DNA from: Candidatus Acidiferrales bacterium
Lineage (GTDB): Bacteria > Bacteroidota > Ignavibacteria > Kryptoniales > JAKASW01
NCBI GenBank assembly: GCA_035515795.1
Contig: DATJAY010000010.1
Location: 1 to 60,122 of the forward strand
Direction of reading: 5' to 3'
DNA length: 60,122 nucleotides
Shown: one piece after another, positions 9,410 through 19,083 of the stretch
Position numbering within the stretch: the stretch's first letter is position 1
Layout of the letters: each line of letters starts with the position of its first letter
The notes under the pieces: model-generated
What the model was told of the DNA's origin: nothing
The model's input: only the letters and a program-made list of their open reading frames with translations
Database searches by the model: none
Position numbers and translations under genes: made by a program

Positions 9410-9473
9410 CGTTTCACCTTTCATTTGTTTCTACCCTGCGAATAAAACTGCGGCTCACGTTGGGTCCGCAGAC

Positions 9474-9509
9474 AAAAAAGCAAGAGGCGAGGCATTGCCG
9501 CCTCGCCTC
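9474..9509 (-). terminator. Intrinsic terminator after the T9SS beta-helix gene
   Basis: Read on the minus strand, a perfect 10-bp stem (GAGGCGAGGC type, 9500-9509 against 9484-9493, six-base loop) is followed by a run of six T (9479-9474). It starts 12 bases past the stop codon of the gene at 9521-11569 and separates that transcript from kduI. Confidence 0.88.
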
Positions 9510-9520
9510 AAACGTGAATC

Positions 9521-11569
9521 TTACTTCAGCAGTAACATCTTCTTTGTCTGCACAAAAGTACCAGCAATTAGTCTATAGAAGTAGACTCCGCTTGCGTATC
9601 TTGCACCGTCAAATTCTACTTCGTAATAATTGGCTGCCTGCTTCGAATCCACAAGCGTGGCAACTTCTTTACCAAGAACGTCATAAACCTTGAGCGTCAC
9701 TTTTACATCTTTTGGTAAATCATACTTGATCTTGGTGGACGGGTTAAAAGGATTGGGATAGTTATCATGCAGCGCGAAAACTTTGGGGAGAGCCGGTTGA
9801 TCTTTGACTCCGACCAGACGCTTCCCTACCCCGCTGACAGACACGGTATCCATAGCCGTCGGAGCATTGTCATAGAACACGACCGATGCTGACTTACTAC
9901 CGAGAGATGCCGGCGCAAACGTAATGGCAAACTTCTGACTGCCACCGATGGGAATACTTGCACTTGCAGGCGAGACGGTGAACTCAGCAGACGAAGACTT
10001 CACAGAATCGACTACGAGGGCCGTATTTCCGCTGGGATTGCTGACCACTACGGTATCAGATTTTGTCAGAGTCAACATTACACTATCAAAATCAACAGTC
10101 TTCGGCGTCACGCTAAACGTCAGCACAGGGATCAAAGTAAATGACCACCTAGTGTCGCCTATGATTTGGCCATCAGTGCCCGCCATAGAAAGATCAGTGG
10201 TAGATGTGTAAGAACAATTCAGTGAGTCAAAATAATACTCCAGGTGGTGACGATGGAAATCGTATGTCCAGTTCCAGATTGAACTCGTGTTAAGAGTAGG
10301 TTTGTTCTTGTCGTCTAAGCTTTTGTTCAAAACCCACCTTATCAGTTCCGTCATCAAACCGGGAGCGTTTGTAAATTTTACATTCGTGACCGGTATGAAC
10401 GTATGCACTGTGTCTTTGCCTTGAGATGCCAGAAGAGTATTCATGTTCCAAGTCAGGTACGGCGGACCTTGCTTATGGTAAAAAGGACCCGCGTAAATAG
10501 TATCGTTTGGCGGACCTAGCGCGAGTATCGCTGCACCCGAATCCGAGGAAGCATAGTAGTTTTTCTGGATATTCCAAACTGCCGCGTTATTTTTGTTTGT
10601 AAGGACCCATGTCATTCTCCATGTCCCGTTTACCGTATCTTTTTCACCCGGATCGCTGAACTCCACCTGACGGATGGCAGCAGTATCTTCACCAAGTGCA
10701 AAGTGATCAACTAACAGGTTGTTGGTGATTTGCAACGTGCCGGTCCCGGTAGAATCAACCTTGCCTAAGGAGAGGAATCCGTGGTACGACATGGAATTGA
10801 CAACGGTATTATGGTCGAAGATGAAATTCTCAATGGGAAACGTGGATTGATAGTGTCGAACAACCCTATCATACAGGTTTACGAGCGTGCAATTTTGAAT
10901 AATCATCGTATCGATTTCTACGTTCCTTGCGTCGATGAACTTACCCGCACCGAAATTAGAAGTCGGATGTCCCATGTCCGCAAAGATAGAATGAGTAATC
11001 TGAATTAATGCCGCTGGTCCTTCCGTTCTTATGATTTGCCCTGCAATCGTTTTCATTACGCAACTATCGATGATGATGCGATTGTTGGTGCCGGTGGAAA
11101 GTGTGCGAAGTATCATGGTGTTTGAATACTGCAGAAGGGTATCGTTAGGAAGCTGATCTTCCCGGTATCCTGAGACCATGATGTGTGTCATGGACAGTGT
11201 GGAATTGCCGCTCAAGTTTATGAACTGTCCCGGAGGAGCGCCCGTTCCCGCCGTCGTCGGAGCCAGATAAACTATCGGATCATAGTGAAATCCGGGATAG
11301 GTGTATTCCGAGCCCGCCTTAAATGTAATAGTGCTCCCACCAGCAAAAGTAAGGGCCGCATTAACAAGATAAATTCCGTTCCTGTGCAAAACATAGACGC
11401 GAGTACCTGCCTTAAAAGCGGCACTGCTCGTATCCGCCAGGATTACAGTATTCAGGTACTGCCCGGCACCGGTGCCGGAAGTGGAATAGTAATCTTCGAT
11501 TACTAAATCTTGGCACAACGCTGTCACAGGAAAAAGCAACAACAGCGCGAACCACATTTTACTTCTCAT
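9521..11569 (-). CDS. T9SS-exported parallel beta-helix protein (pectate lyase-like fold)
   Basis: 682 residues with signal peptide MRSKMWFALLLLFPVTALC. Residues about 20-470 form short repeated strands with N- and V-rich turns, the look of a right-handed beta-helix as in pectate lyase-like or chondroitinase B-like proteins; no catalytic motif was identified. Residues about 475-595 are a HYDIN/choice-of-anchor-D Ig-like domain (VTPKTVDFDSV to VSVSGVG). The last about 85 residues are a T9SS type A sorting domain (NYPNPFNPSTKIKY, then VYDVLGKEV and SGVYFYRL). It lies 109 bases downstream of the TonB receptor, in the place where many Bacteroidota have susD. It may be the surface binding or lyase partner of that receptor. 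Confidence 0.78.
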   Translation of the reverse strand: MRSKMWFALLLLFPVTALCQDLVIEDYYSTSGTGAGQYLNTVILADTSSAAFKAGTRVYVLHRNGIYLVNAALTFAGGSTITFKAGSEYTYPGFHYDPIVYLAPTTAGTGAPPGQFINLSGNSTLSMTHIMVSGYREDQLPNDTLLQYSNTMILRTLSTGTNNRIIIDSCVMKTIAGQIIRTEGPAALIQITHSIFADMGHPTSNFGAGKFIDARNVEIDTMIIQNCTLVNLYDRVVRHYQSTFPIENFIFDHNTVVNSMSYHGFLSLGKVDSTGTGTLQITNNLLVDHFALGEDTAAIRQVEFSDPGEKDTVNGTWRMTWVLTNKNNAAVWNIQKNYYASSDSGAAILALGPPNDTIYAGPFYHKQGPPYLTWNMNTLLASQGKDTVHTFIPVTNVKFTNAPGLMTELIRWVLNKSLDDKNKPTLNTSSIWNWTYDFHRHHLEYYFDSLNCSYTSTTDLSMAGTDGQIIGDTRWSFTLIPVLTFSVTPKTVDFDSVMLTLTKSDTVVVSNPSGNTALVVDSVKSSSAEFTVSPASASIPIGGSQKFAITFAPASLGSKSASVVFYDNAPTAMDTVSVSGVGKRLVGVKDQPALPKVFALHDNYPNPFNPSTKIKYDLPKDVKVTLKVYDVLGKEVATLVDSKQAANYYEVEFDGARYASGVYFYRLIAGTFVQTKKMLLLK

Positions 11570-11678
11570 GTTCTTCTCCTTTTTGTTTTTGTTGAGTTAC
11601 TGATTAACCATAAATGAGATCGTCACAATAAATCATTCTATCTATTTGACAATAACTGTGAGGCACAATAATCTAGGT

Positions 11679-14600
11679 TCACAGAGTTATCCTCAGACCT
11701 AATTCCGCGGATGTTCCATACAATTCCCTCGTGCTATTCAGGAACCAATTATTGACCGTGTTCACTTGAGAAGTGGTCTCCTGAGTGTTTGTCAAGTTGT
11801 CAACGTTGAAAAAGAGCGAAAAAGCTTTCGTGAGTTGCTGCCTGAGAGCAAGATCCAGCTTGACAAAACCATTGACGCGAATATCCTGGGTGCCGTCGGC
11901 AGAGTATGACTGTACATACTGGCTTTGAAAGAAAACAGAGACTCTAGCTGAGAATCCTCCGATGTCATATCCCAGAGCGGCGTTGCCATAAAACACGGGT
12001 TGATTCTCCGAATTCCTCTTGGCATTAACGGCGATGTTATGTCCCGGACCTGGTCCCCAGGTGGTGTCTCCGCGGACAACGTGCGCGACCGAATCAGGTA
12101 CCAGTTCCCTTGTGATGATGTAAGTTTGAGAATGAGTTATAGAAAAATTATAGGACAAGGAGGTATTGGCAAGAAAGCCGGGCAGAAAGAGGAAATTCAT
12201 TTGGTGCTCAAACTCGAGTCCCCAGACATACGTGGGTTGTGTTGCATTATACGGCACCGTAAAGAGAAAACTGCTCTTTGAACCCAACTGTTTGAAATAG
12301 TTCGTGTTTTGCCAGGTCACGCCAATGGCGTTCAACACAGAATCATAACCGGTGCTGATGCCAACGGCGTCCATTTGGTGGTACAGATCATCTATCCTCT
12401 TGAAGAATGCCGAGACAGAGATGAGTCCGATGGTGCTGCTGTATATTTGAGGATTGATCTCGAAATTCCACGCCTTCGGATCTTTCAGATTAGGATTTCC
12501 CATTATGACGGGAGTACCTTGAGAGTTGTTGTTTATGATGAACTGCGGGAGACGCAGATTATAATCAGGTCTGGCCAGCGCGCGGTATGCAGCGAAGCGA
12601 ATGCTGAAAAAATCAGTAGGCCTGAGAATCAACTGCGCGTTTGGAAGCCAGATCGTCTCCGCGTATTTAGTGGTTGAATCTTTAATCTCAGTCCCCGGCG
12701 AAGGTGTGACAACGATGCCAATTGTCTGCAGACCGCCCGTTGCAAACCTGGCACCATAATTGTCGTTTTCGTTCTCAACACGCACACCCATCATCAAAGT
12801 GGCCAGGTATCCGAAATCAAAAGTGTTCATGATGTATCCGGCCGAAACACCCTCATTGATACTGTAGTCGTTCAAAGATGCTCCTGCACTTGGAACGTAC
12901 TCCAAACCCGCAGTAGACAAGCCGTTCTTGTTAAGCTGATACCATAGTTTCATGGCATCCACACTTATAAGCGGTGTCATTCTGTACAGGTTAAGGAGAT
13001 TGCGCGAAGGCACAGGCTGGTCAATGAAATCAGACAAATCCGGTGGACCCCCGGCTCGGTTTTCACGATAATCTTGAAAACGGGTACCCATCAAATTTAT
13101 TGAGTCGCCCGTGACGGTTTTGTTGTACGAATTGAACTGGTATAAGTATGTGTTGTTATCGAGCTCGCTCTGATCCATCCATCTTGATCTGTCCCTGTAT
13201 TTACCTCCCATTTTCAGATCACCTGATATGAGACTTCCCACCGAGTACTTTCTTGAGATGTTCAATGCGGCTGATCTTTGCCTCTCGAAATTTTGTTCCT
13301 GATAATAGACTGCGCTACTGCAAGCCGCATCATTATAAAGATTTGCCGCATAAGGTATGATGTTTAGTTCGGGATGGTCTCTTCCTGAAGGAACCGACTC
13401 GCCGGATATTACACCCGGAACTTCGGTGAATTTCATCTCATAGTCAAATGGGTTTTTTATTCTGGAGTCAGCGTAAGAACCAAGCCAATCGACCTCAAAT
13501 CCGGAAAGAAAATTCTTACCCTGCAGTGAGACGTTCGAAGTGCTCATGTTCGTCTGAGTATATCGATAGTCGTAATCCCAGACCACACCCGGCTGACCGC
13601 CGGGGTAAACCCTGCTATGGACGAGTATGTTCCTAATCGTGCCGTTATAGAAACCACTCAGCTTCACAGAACCGCTGTCGGGAGTATTGACGTCAAAGAT
13701 CGCCTGGCCGCCCTGTCTCTTTCTGGTCTCATCCGTGAACGCGACGGTGAACTGCCCCATTTTGTAATCGTTCCAAGTATAGCCCGAGGGATTAGGCGGC
13801 AAATCAGGATTAGGAACGTATTGATATCCCGTAGAGGTATTCTCTTTGCTTCGAATCTTTTGTTCTGCATTCGCTTGAAGTTGAACGCCAAGAATGCCGT
13901 TGAAAAATCGCTCACCGTATCGACCAGAGAAATCATATTGCCCTGCCGAATTCATGAGTCGATTGTAATCTCCCTTGAGATCAAAACGGATCAATCTCTC
14001 GGAAGGAGCTTTTCTTGTAACCAAATTTATCGTACCTGCTATTGCGTCTCCATCCTGATCCGGCAAGAGCGCCTTGTATAATTCAATACCTGCCAACGAG
14101 CCTTGAGAAATCATGCTGAGGTCGACGTCCCGGCTTGTCGAATCGGTACCGGGTATCGTCACACCGTCGACCGTGATGTTGCTGAACTTTGAGCTAAGCC
14201 CTCTAAGGACAACTTTACTTGCCTCGCCTCCGTTTCGAATTATTGATACACCGGGTAGCCGCCCGATCGCCTCTGCGGCATTGGCATCCGGCAGCTCTTG
14301 GATTTTTTCTTCGGAAACAACATTCATGATTGTTGCTGCCCTGACCTGCTGATTGATCGCGGCGAGCTGTCCCTTCGCCTGTGAAACAACTATAACTTCC
14401 TTGCCCCTCACCTCCTGCGGAGGTAACAGGAAACTCTCAATCGTCATCTCCTTGCCTTTGACCGTCACATCTATTGTCTTACTTCCGTATCCTATGTAAG
14501 ACACCTGAACCTTGTACTGCCCTTCCGGTATGGCCGTAACTCTGAAATGTCCGTCCAGGTCCGTGCTGGCACCCAAGCTCGTGCCAACAAAAAGGACATT

Positions 14601-14729
14601 AGCGCCAGGGAGCGGATCTTTAGATAAGGAATCCAGCACATATCCTTGCAGAATTCCCTGGGCAAAGACATGATTTGATAGAACGACGACAAAGAAAGAA
14701 AAGCAAATGAACTCGTAACGCCATTTCAT
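11679..14729 (-). CDS. TonB-dependent receptor with carboxypeptidase-regulatory-like domain
   Basis: Outer-membrane importer of 1016 residues. Signal peptide (to VFAQG), then a CarboxypepD_reg-like beta-sandwich (about 25-110, ILQGYVLDSLSKDPLPGANV), a plug domain (about 130-260, with ELPDANAAEAIGRLPGVSI and VVLRGLSSKFSNITVDG), then a 22-strand barrel ending in the terminal strand AELGLRITL. The plug wording is that of large substrate-import receptors rather than siderophore receptors. Position in the pectin block makes oligogalacturonides the likely cargo (inference). No SusD-like lipoprotein is adjacent; a T9SS beta-helix protein follows instead. The start is supported by AGGTAGGA just upstream. 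Confidence 0.93.
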   Translation of the reverse strand: MKWRYEFICFSFFVVVLSNHVFAQGILQGYVLDSLSKDPLPGANVLFVGTSLGASTDLDGHFRVTAIPEGQYKVQVSYIGYGSKTIDVTVKGKEMTIESFLLPPQEVRGKEVIVVSQAKGQLAAINQQVRAATIMNVVSEEKIQELPDANAAEAIGRLPGVSIIRNGGEASKVVLRGLSSKFSNITVDGVTIPGTDSTSRDVDLSMISQGSLAGIELYKALLPDQDGDAIAGTINLVTRKAPSERLIRFDLKGDYNRLMNSAGQYDFSGRYGERFFNGILGVQLQANAEQKIRSKENTSTGYQYVPNPDLPPNPSGYTWNDYKMGQFTVAFTDETRKRQGGQAIFDVNTPDSGSVKLSGFYNGTIRNILVHSRVYPGGQPGVVWDYDYRYTQTNMSTSNVSLQGKNFLSGFEVDWLGSYADSRIKNPFDYEMKFTEVPGVISGESVPSGRDHPELNIIPYAANLYNDAACSSAVYYQEQNFERQRSAALNISRKYSVGSLISGDLKMGGKYRDRSRWMDQSELDNNTYLYQFNSYNKTVTGDSINLMGTRFQDYRENRAGGPPDLSDFIDQPVPSRNLLNLYRMTPLISVDAMKLWYQLNKNGLSTAGLEYVPSAGASLNDYSINEGVSAGYIMNTFDFGYLATLMMGVRVENENDNYGARFATGGLQTIGIVVTPSPGTEIKDSTTKYAETIWLPNAQLILRPTDFFSIRFAAYRALARPDYNLRLPQFIINNNSQGTPVIMGNPNLKDPKAWNFEINPQIYSSTIGLISVSAFFKRIDDLYHQMDAVGISTGYDSVLNAIGVTWQNTNYFKQLGSKSSFLFTVPYNATQPTYVWGLEFEHQMNFLFLPGFLANTSLSYNFSITHSQTYIITRELVPDSVAHVVRGDTTWGPGPGHNIAVNAKRNSENQPVFYGNAALGYDIGGFSARVSVFFQSQYVQSYSADGTQDIRVNGFVKLDLALRQQLTKAFSLFFNVDNLTNTQETTSQVNTVNNWFLNSTRELYGTSAELGLRITL

Positions 14730-15257
14730 GTTCCTACCTCATAGCTTTTAAAAAGGTTAATAGCTTTTGACTTTCATTTGATAATAGATGCGCGCCGACC
14801 TGTCTGCTCTTTTGATCCGTAACATTTATGATTATTTGTAAAACGGAGCCAAATTGATTCGCGCTCAATTAGGCCGGCAACTTCATAAGAGAGAGACGCG
14901 TCATGAGCAAACACGAACGCGCAGCCTCCAAACTTAAAAAGAACCTTAAGCGATCACTTTATCGTTAACTGCAACGACAAAAAAATTACGACAAGGGCAA
15001 ACCACCGGGTCATCAGACAAAACAAGAAACTCTTTCCGTGCCCTTTTATTCTATGACAACGTTTTTCGAGAACAACCAATTAAATCGCATCTTACTCTCA
15101 ATGCGCGCGGGCCCGATAGCATTGATGTCTTCGACGGAGCGAACTCCACGTCGTCGACTTGAAAGGAACCTGGCCAAACGATAACGAACCAAACACTTCA
15201 CCCGGCGATGAATGAGTTATAACGTCACATGTCATACATGCTAGCACAAATGCGGAT
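14730..15257. promoter_or_regulatory. Regulatory intergenic region upstream of the TonB receptor
   Basis: This 528-bp gap separates the GntR regulator gene from the TonB receptor gene and should carry the receptor promoter. No open frame stands out. The motif ATGTCATACAT (15229-15239) matches 9 of 11 bases of the core of the GntR palindrome at 16010-16028 and is itself a dyad (CATGT-CAT-ACATG), so it could be a second binding site, although it lies about 500 bp from the receptor start. Several minus-strand TTGTC hexamers occur around 14980-15000, but none has a well-spaced -10. Confidence 0.4.
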
Positions 15258-16007
15258 TCAGTTTTTTTCAACTTTTTGGTTTCCAGATTTCACGGTCAAC
15301 TTCACATGCTCCTCGGCCACATTCAAATGAATTGTCATGGCCCGCCTTGCACCTTCAGCATCCCGCTTCAAGATTGCCGAAAGAACCTTCCCATGTTTTT
15401 CCACCGCGGAATCTTTGGAATTCCGAACGGCGTTATAAACGGAGATCTTTATCGCCGGCATCAACCGATGGATAGGCTCGATCATCAGAGGGATGATGAT
15501 GTTATGGGTCGCCCTCGCTATGTCAAGGTGGAACAGCAAGTCAAGTCTCGCCAGCTCGGAGTGGTCGTTTGGCGGACAATTCTTGAGTTCCTCCCAATCA
15601 CTCTGAAGTTTTGATGCATCCTCACTCGTGTGTCTGAGGGCTGCAACATAAGCAATTGCGGGCTCAATTATCTGCCTCGCGTGAATAACGTCGAGTGCAT
15701 AATCCTTTTGAATCGAGAACCTGAGATAAGAATGGAGCGGCTCAACTACGCTTTCAGCAGAATAACCCTTGACGAAAACGCCCTTTCCCTTTTTAATGGC
15801 AACTATCCCTCGGGCACTAAGCGTCCTGAGGGCTTCTCTGATCACGGTCCTGCTGACATCAAATTGCGCTGCCAAGTCAAACTCCGGTGCGAGACGATCG
15901 CCGCTCTTTAGAACTCGAGCATGAATCGCGTCTTCGATCTTCTGAGCAACCGTTTTGCTCAAAAGCTCTCGATTCCCAATCGTCGTAAAGGTAGCTCGTT
16001 CGCTCAT
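15258..16007 (-). CDS. FadR-subfamily GntR transcriptional regulator (FCD domain)
   Basis: Likely sugar-acid-responsive repressor of the pectin/uronate genes. The winged helix-turn-helix covers about residues 15-82 (LAAQFDVSRTVIREALRTL). The all-helical FCD ligand domain (about 105-235) keeps the metal-ligand set D156, H160, H205 and H227, so a metal-bound hexuronate or aldonate effector is plausible. A perfect 19-bp palindrome lies three bases upstream of the start codon, pointing to autoregulation. As I recall, in Thermotoga maritima an FCD regulator (TM0439) sits between gnd and uxaE, a close parallel to this neighbourhood. 249 residues, normal length. Confidence 0.92.
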   Translation of the reverse strand: MSERATFTTIGNRELLSKTVAQKIEDAIHARVLKSGDRLAPEFDLAAQFDVSRTVIREALRTLSARGIVAIKKGKGVFVKGYSAESVVEPLHSYLRFSIQKDYALDVIHARQIIEPAIAYVAALRHTSEDASKLQSDWEELKNCPPNDHSELARLDLLFHLDIARATHNIIIPLMIEPIHRLMPAIKISVYNAVRNSKDSAVEKHGKVLSAILKRDAEGARRAMTIHLNVAEEHVKLTVKSGNQKVEKN

Positions 16008-16009
16008 AG

Positions 16010-16028
16010 TAAGATGTCTGACATCTTA
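16010..16028. promoter_or_regulatory. GntR/FadR-type operator, perfect 19-bp palindrome
   Basis: TAAGATGTC-T-GACATCTTA is a perfect nine-plus-nine inverted repeat around one base. It carries the TGTCTGACA core of FadR-subfamily operators and lies 3-21 bases before the GntR start codon. Binding there would block its transcript or translation start, so autoregulation is likely. It lies within the 106-bp gap after gnd. Confidence 0.8.
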
Positions 16029-16113
16029 TAATACAAAAAGAAGCCGGCTTTGTCAAGTCCTTCTGAATCATCTGAGTCCCTGTTTTCTCAAAATTATCGA
16101 TGTTCTAACCTTT

Positions 16114-17568
16114 TCACACTAAGTATGTCGACGATGCTGTCTCCCCGCCCCGGCCAGTCCAATTGGTGTGGAAGAATTCTCCGCGAGGTTTGTCGACTCT
16201 TTCATACTGATGCGCTCCGAAATAGTCGCGCTGTGCCTGGAGCAAGTTCGCCGGCAGTCGGGCGTTTCTGTAGCCGTCAAAATAATTCAATGCAGTGGAG
16301 AACGCCGGTACCCAGATGCCGTTCAAGACCGCGGTAGAGATAACCCTTCGCCATGAGTCTTGAGCTGAGTCAATTTTGTTTTTGAAGAAGGGATCAAGAA
16401 GCAGATTGCTGAGATCGGGATTCTTGTCAAACGCCTCTTTGATCTTCCCGAGAAAAACGCTTCGGATGATGCAACCACCTCTCCACAACAGCGCGATGCC
16501 GCCATAGTTTAAGTCCCATTTATATTCCTCAGCCGCCGAGCGCAGCATGGTGAAACCCTGGGCATACGAGACGATCTTCGAAGCATATAAAGCTTTCTCA
16601 AGGTCGTTCAAGAATGCCTGCTTGTCTCCTGCGAATTTTGATTTAGGTCCCGCCAACACTTTTGACGCCGCTACCCTTTCTTCCTTCATCGCTGAAAGAC
16701 ATCTGCCAAAGACGGCTTCGCTGATAAGCGTGAGAGGAATCCCGAGATCAAGGGAAGTCACACTTGTCCATTTTCCTGTCCCTTTCTGTCCTGCTGTATC
16801 AAGAATCCTATCCACAAGCGGCTGACCGTCACCGTCTTTGTACGCGAGAATGTCTCTTGAAATTTCGATCAGGTAGCTGTTCAGATCTCCCGTGTTCCAT
16901 TTCCTGAACACTTCATGCATTTCGAGTGCGTTCATACCCAATAGCTCTCTCATAATCTGATATGCTTCGCTGATTAACTGCATGTCGCCGTATTCGATTC
17001 CGTTGTGTACCATCTTAACGAAATGACCGGCACCGTCGCTCCCGACCCAGTCACAGCATGGTGTGCCATCTTCGACTTTTGCAGCAATCGCCTGAAATAT
17101 CGGTTTCACGTGCGGCCAGGCCGCAGGCGAGCCGCCCGGCATGATCGAGGGACCTCGCAGCGCTCCCTCTTCTCCGCCGGAGACTCCGGTCCCTATGAAC
17201 ATTAGCTCCTTGCTCTCGAGGTGCTTTGTCCTTCGGATTGTATCCGGATAATGCGAGTTACCGCCGTCAATGATGATGTCGCCCTTCTCCAAATGAGGAA
17301 TAAGCATCTCGATGAATTCATCGACAGGCTTTCCGGCCTTCACCATCAACATTATTTTTCTCGGGGTCTTAAGTGAAGAAACTAATTCCTCGATGTTATG
17401 AGTCCCGACAATTTTCTTTCCCTTGGCACGACCGTTGACAAAATTCGTCACTTTTTCAACAGTGCGATTAAAAACGGCGACTGTAAATCCCCTGCTCTCG
17501 ATATTGAGCACAAGATTTTCTCCCATCACCGCTAATCCAATTAAACCGATATCTGCTTTCGATGACAT
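16114..17568 (-). CDS. gnd: 6-phosphogluconate dehydrogenase, decarboxylating
   Basis: Oxidises 6-phosphogluconate to ribulose-5-phosphate and CO2 in the cytoplasm. 484 residues, full length. The Rossmann motif is GLAVMG (11-16), VSGGEEGA is at 129-136, and the catalytic region [18 protein letters not shown] has K185, H188, N189 and E192. The C-terminal tail [10 protein letters not shown] is the family standard. Its place among uronate genes, next to the GntR regulator and two genes from uxaE, suggests a dedicated role for aldonate flux rather than the general pentose phosphate pathway; the T. maritima uxaE locus also carries gnd, as I recall. The gluconokinase that would feed it is not in the window. 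Confidence 0.95.
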   Translation of the reverse strand: MSSKADIGLIGLAVMGENLVLNIESRGFTVAVFNRTVEKVTNFVNGRAKGKKIVGTHNIEELVSSLKTPRKIMLMVKAGKPVDEFIEMLIPHLEKGDIIIDGGNSHYPDTIRRTKHLESKELMFIGTGVSGGEEGALRGPSIMPGGSPAAWPHVKPIFQAIAAKVEDGTPCCDWVGSDGAGHFVKMVHNGIEYGDMQLISEAYQIMRELLGMNALEMHEVFRKWNTGDLNSYLIEISRDILAYKDGDGQPLVDRILDTAGQKGTGKWTSVTSLDLGIPLTLISEAVFGRCLSAMKEERVAASKVLAGPKSKFAGDKQAFLNDLEKALYASKIVSYAQGFTMLRSAAEEYKWDLNYGGIALLWRGGCIIRSVFLGKIKEAFDKNPDLSNLLLDPFFKNKIDSAQDSWRRVISTAVLNGIWVPAFSTALNYFDGYRNARLPANLLQAQRDYFGAHQYERVDKPRGEFFHTNWTGRGGETASSTYLV

Positions 17569-17659
17569 ATTCTTATTTGTTCCTTCTTGATTTAGATATT
17601 TTTGATTTCAAATTTATGTCCCGCAACTCTTCCCCCTGGAAAGGGTCAGGCCGAGACGA

Positions 17660-19003
17660 CTAATCCTCGTTAAATCTTCCTTTATATGCCCATAAGCCGA
17701 GGGCTGGGTTTGAGATGTAAAAAATTTCTTCTCCATTCGGCAGCTTATTAAGACCGTCTTTTAGCTTGTGGGGGTCATACCGCTTCATCATATCATTTAT
17801 GTCCGAGTATTTGAGATATGCGCTCTCGATTTCTTTCCTGGAAATATGTGCAGGACAATACACAATTGAGAATCTGCCCTCAGAGGAACCATGGATCAGG
17901 TGTGCAGCTGCGCCTAAATTATCTCGGAGCTCGGCGTTACGTTTTACAAGGTCGAGAATCTTCGGCGTACCTGCGTAACCATACTTGCGAATGATCGCAT
18001 CGTTTCCCGGGTCTTCTCCAAATTCTTTCAAGCCCGGGGCAAGTATGATAAGTTCACCGCCGTCCGAGATTGCCATCCGGGTGCGATAAATTGCCTTGTT
18101 ACCAAGCCATGTACTTTTGAACTCAGTCGGATCGAGGTAAACCACAACCTTCTCCAGCGGTTTCTCCAGCATGAAGAAATTGACGTTAAGAGAAAGGGCG
18201 GCCGCAAGATTAAAACACTCGATATCATCACCGATAAATAAACCTCTCACAGCGAACCCGCCTCCATTCGCGGAAGCCTCTCGTGAAGCCAGGTCAGCCT
18301 CATCATCCTGGCGCTGGAACTCCGGGACGTAGGCGACCTTATCAACTACCGTCAGCACGTAGATGATCGGCATATTATTCGCAAAATGTTCGCAAGCATA
18401 ATTCAACACGCGCTTTACCGGTGTATCGGCTCGTCCCATTATTCTCTCGAGACCGTACGCCGCTCCGAGAAAGTGGGTCTTGTTTATTCCTTCCCGTCCT
18501 CCAGTCCCGATGAAAATATTTTTGTTATGATTTGCCATACCTACAACTTCATGCGGAACGACCTGGCCGATCGACAGGATCAAATCGTGTCCTCCTTCGA
18601 TCAAGAGCTTGTCAACCTGAATCGGTATCGGATAATCGACCGCGCCGTGCGAAACATTCCTCACGAAATCTGACGGCACCTCGCCCATAGTCGTAAAACC
18701 GTTTCTCCAATCGTGAACGCGGAACAGATTCCTGGGAGTATTCCCATACATTGCTCCGATTTCATCATCACTCATAGGATAATGCGTGCCGATTGACGGA
18801 AGAACATCTCCGAGCTTTTCGCGGTAATATTCCCAAACCAATTCCGTCAGCACACCTGCCTGAGAGTGGTACCTTGTAATGTCCGGAGGAATGGCGATCA
18901 CTTTCCGCCTCGGGCCGAGTTTATCCAATGCCTGATACAATCCTTCCCTCAGATCGTCAAGCGAAAGGTTTGCATCGACTGAGCCTTTACTATACAACAA
19001 CAT
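17660..19003 (-). CDS. LarA-superfamily nickel-dependent racemase/epimerase homologue
   Basis: 447 residues with the two-domain LarA/DUF2088 fold. Key positions are kept: D41-I-T-R44 (LarA DxTR), H74 in GTHYPMSDDE (LarA H108), and H151, K161, H177, which reproduce exactly the spacing of LarA H174, K184 and H200 (10 and 16 residues), that is the base, the cofactor-bound Lys and the nickel ligand. The loop before the Lys reads NHNK instead of the lactate-racemase SGGRK, so the substrate is probably not lactate. The superfamily includes malate racemases and a D-gluconate 2-epimerase. Between gnd and a hexuronate transporter, an aldonate such as mannonate or gluconate is a reasonable guess. Activity would need LarB, LarC and LarE, which are not in the window. 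Confidence 0.82.
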   Translation of the reverse strand: MLLYSKGSVDANLSLDDLREGLYQALDKLGPRRKVIAIPPDITRYHSQAGVLTELVWEYYREKLGDVLPSIGTHYPMSDDEIGAMYGNTPRNLFRVHDWRNGFTTMGEVPSDFVRNVSHGAVDYPIPIQVDKLLIEGGHDLILSIGQVVPHEVVGMANHNKNIFIGTGGREGINKTHFLGAAYGLERIMGRADTPVKRVLNYACEHFANNMPIIYVLTVVDKVAYVPEFQRQDDEADLASREASANGGGFAVRGLFIGDDIECFNLAAALSLNVNFFMLEKPLEKVVVYLDPTEFKSTWLGNKAIYRTRMAISDGGELIILAPGLKEFGEDPGNDAIIRKYGYAGTPKILDLVKRNAELRDNLGAAAHLIHGSSEGRFSIVYCPAHISRKEIESAYLKYSDINDMMKRYDPHKLKDGLNKLPNGEEIFYISNPALGLWAYKGRFNED

Positions 19004-19083
19004 GGATCAACAAAGAGCCTTAAATCTTGAATTTTGAATCGCTGCTACACAACGCTTCGAAATTTGGATTTCATTTCTCATTT

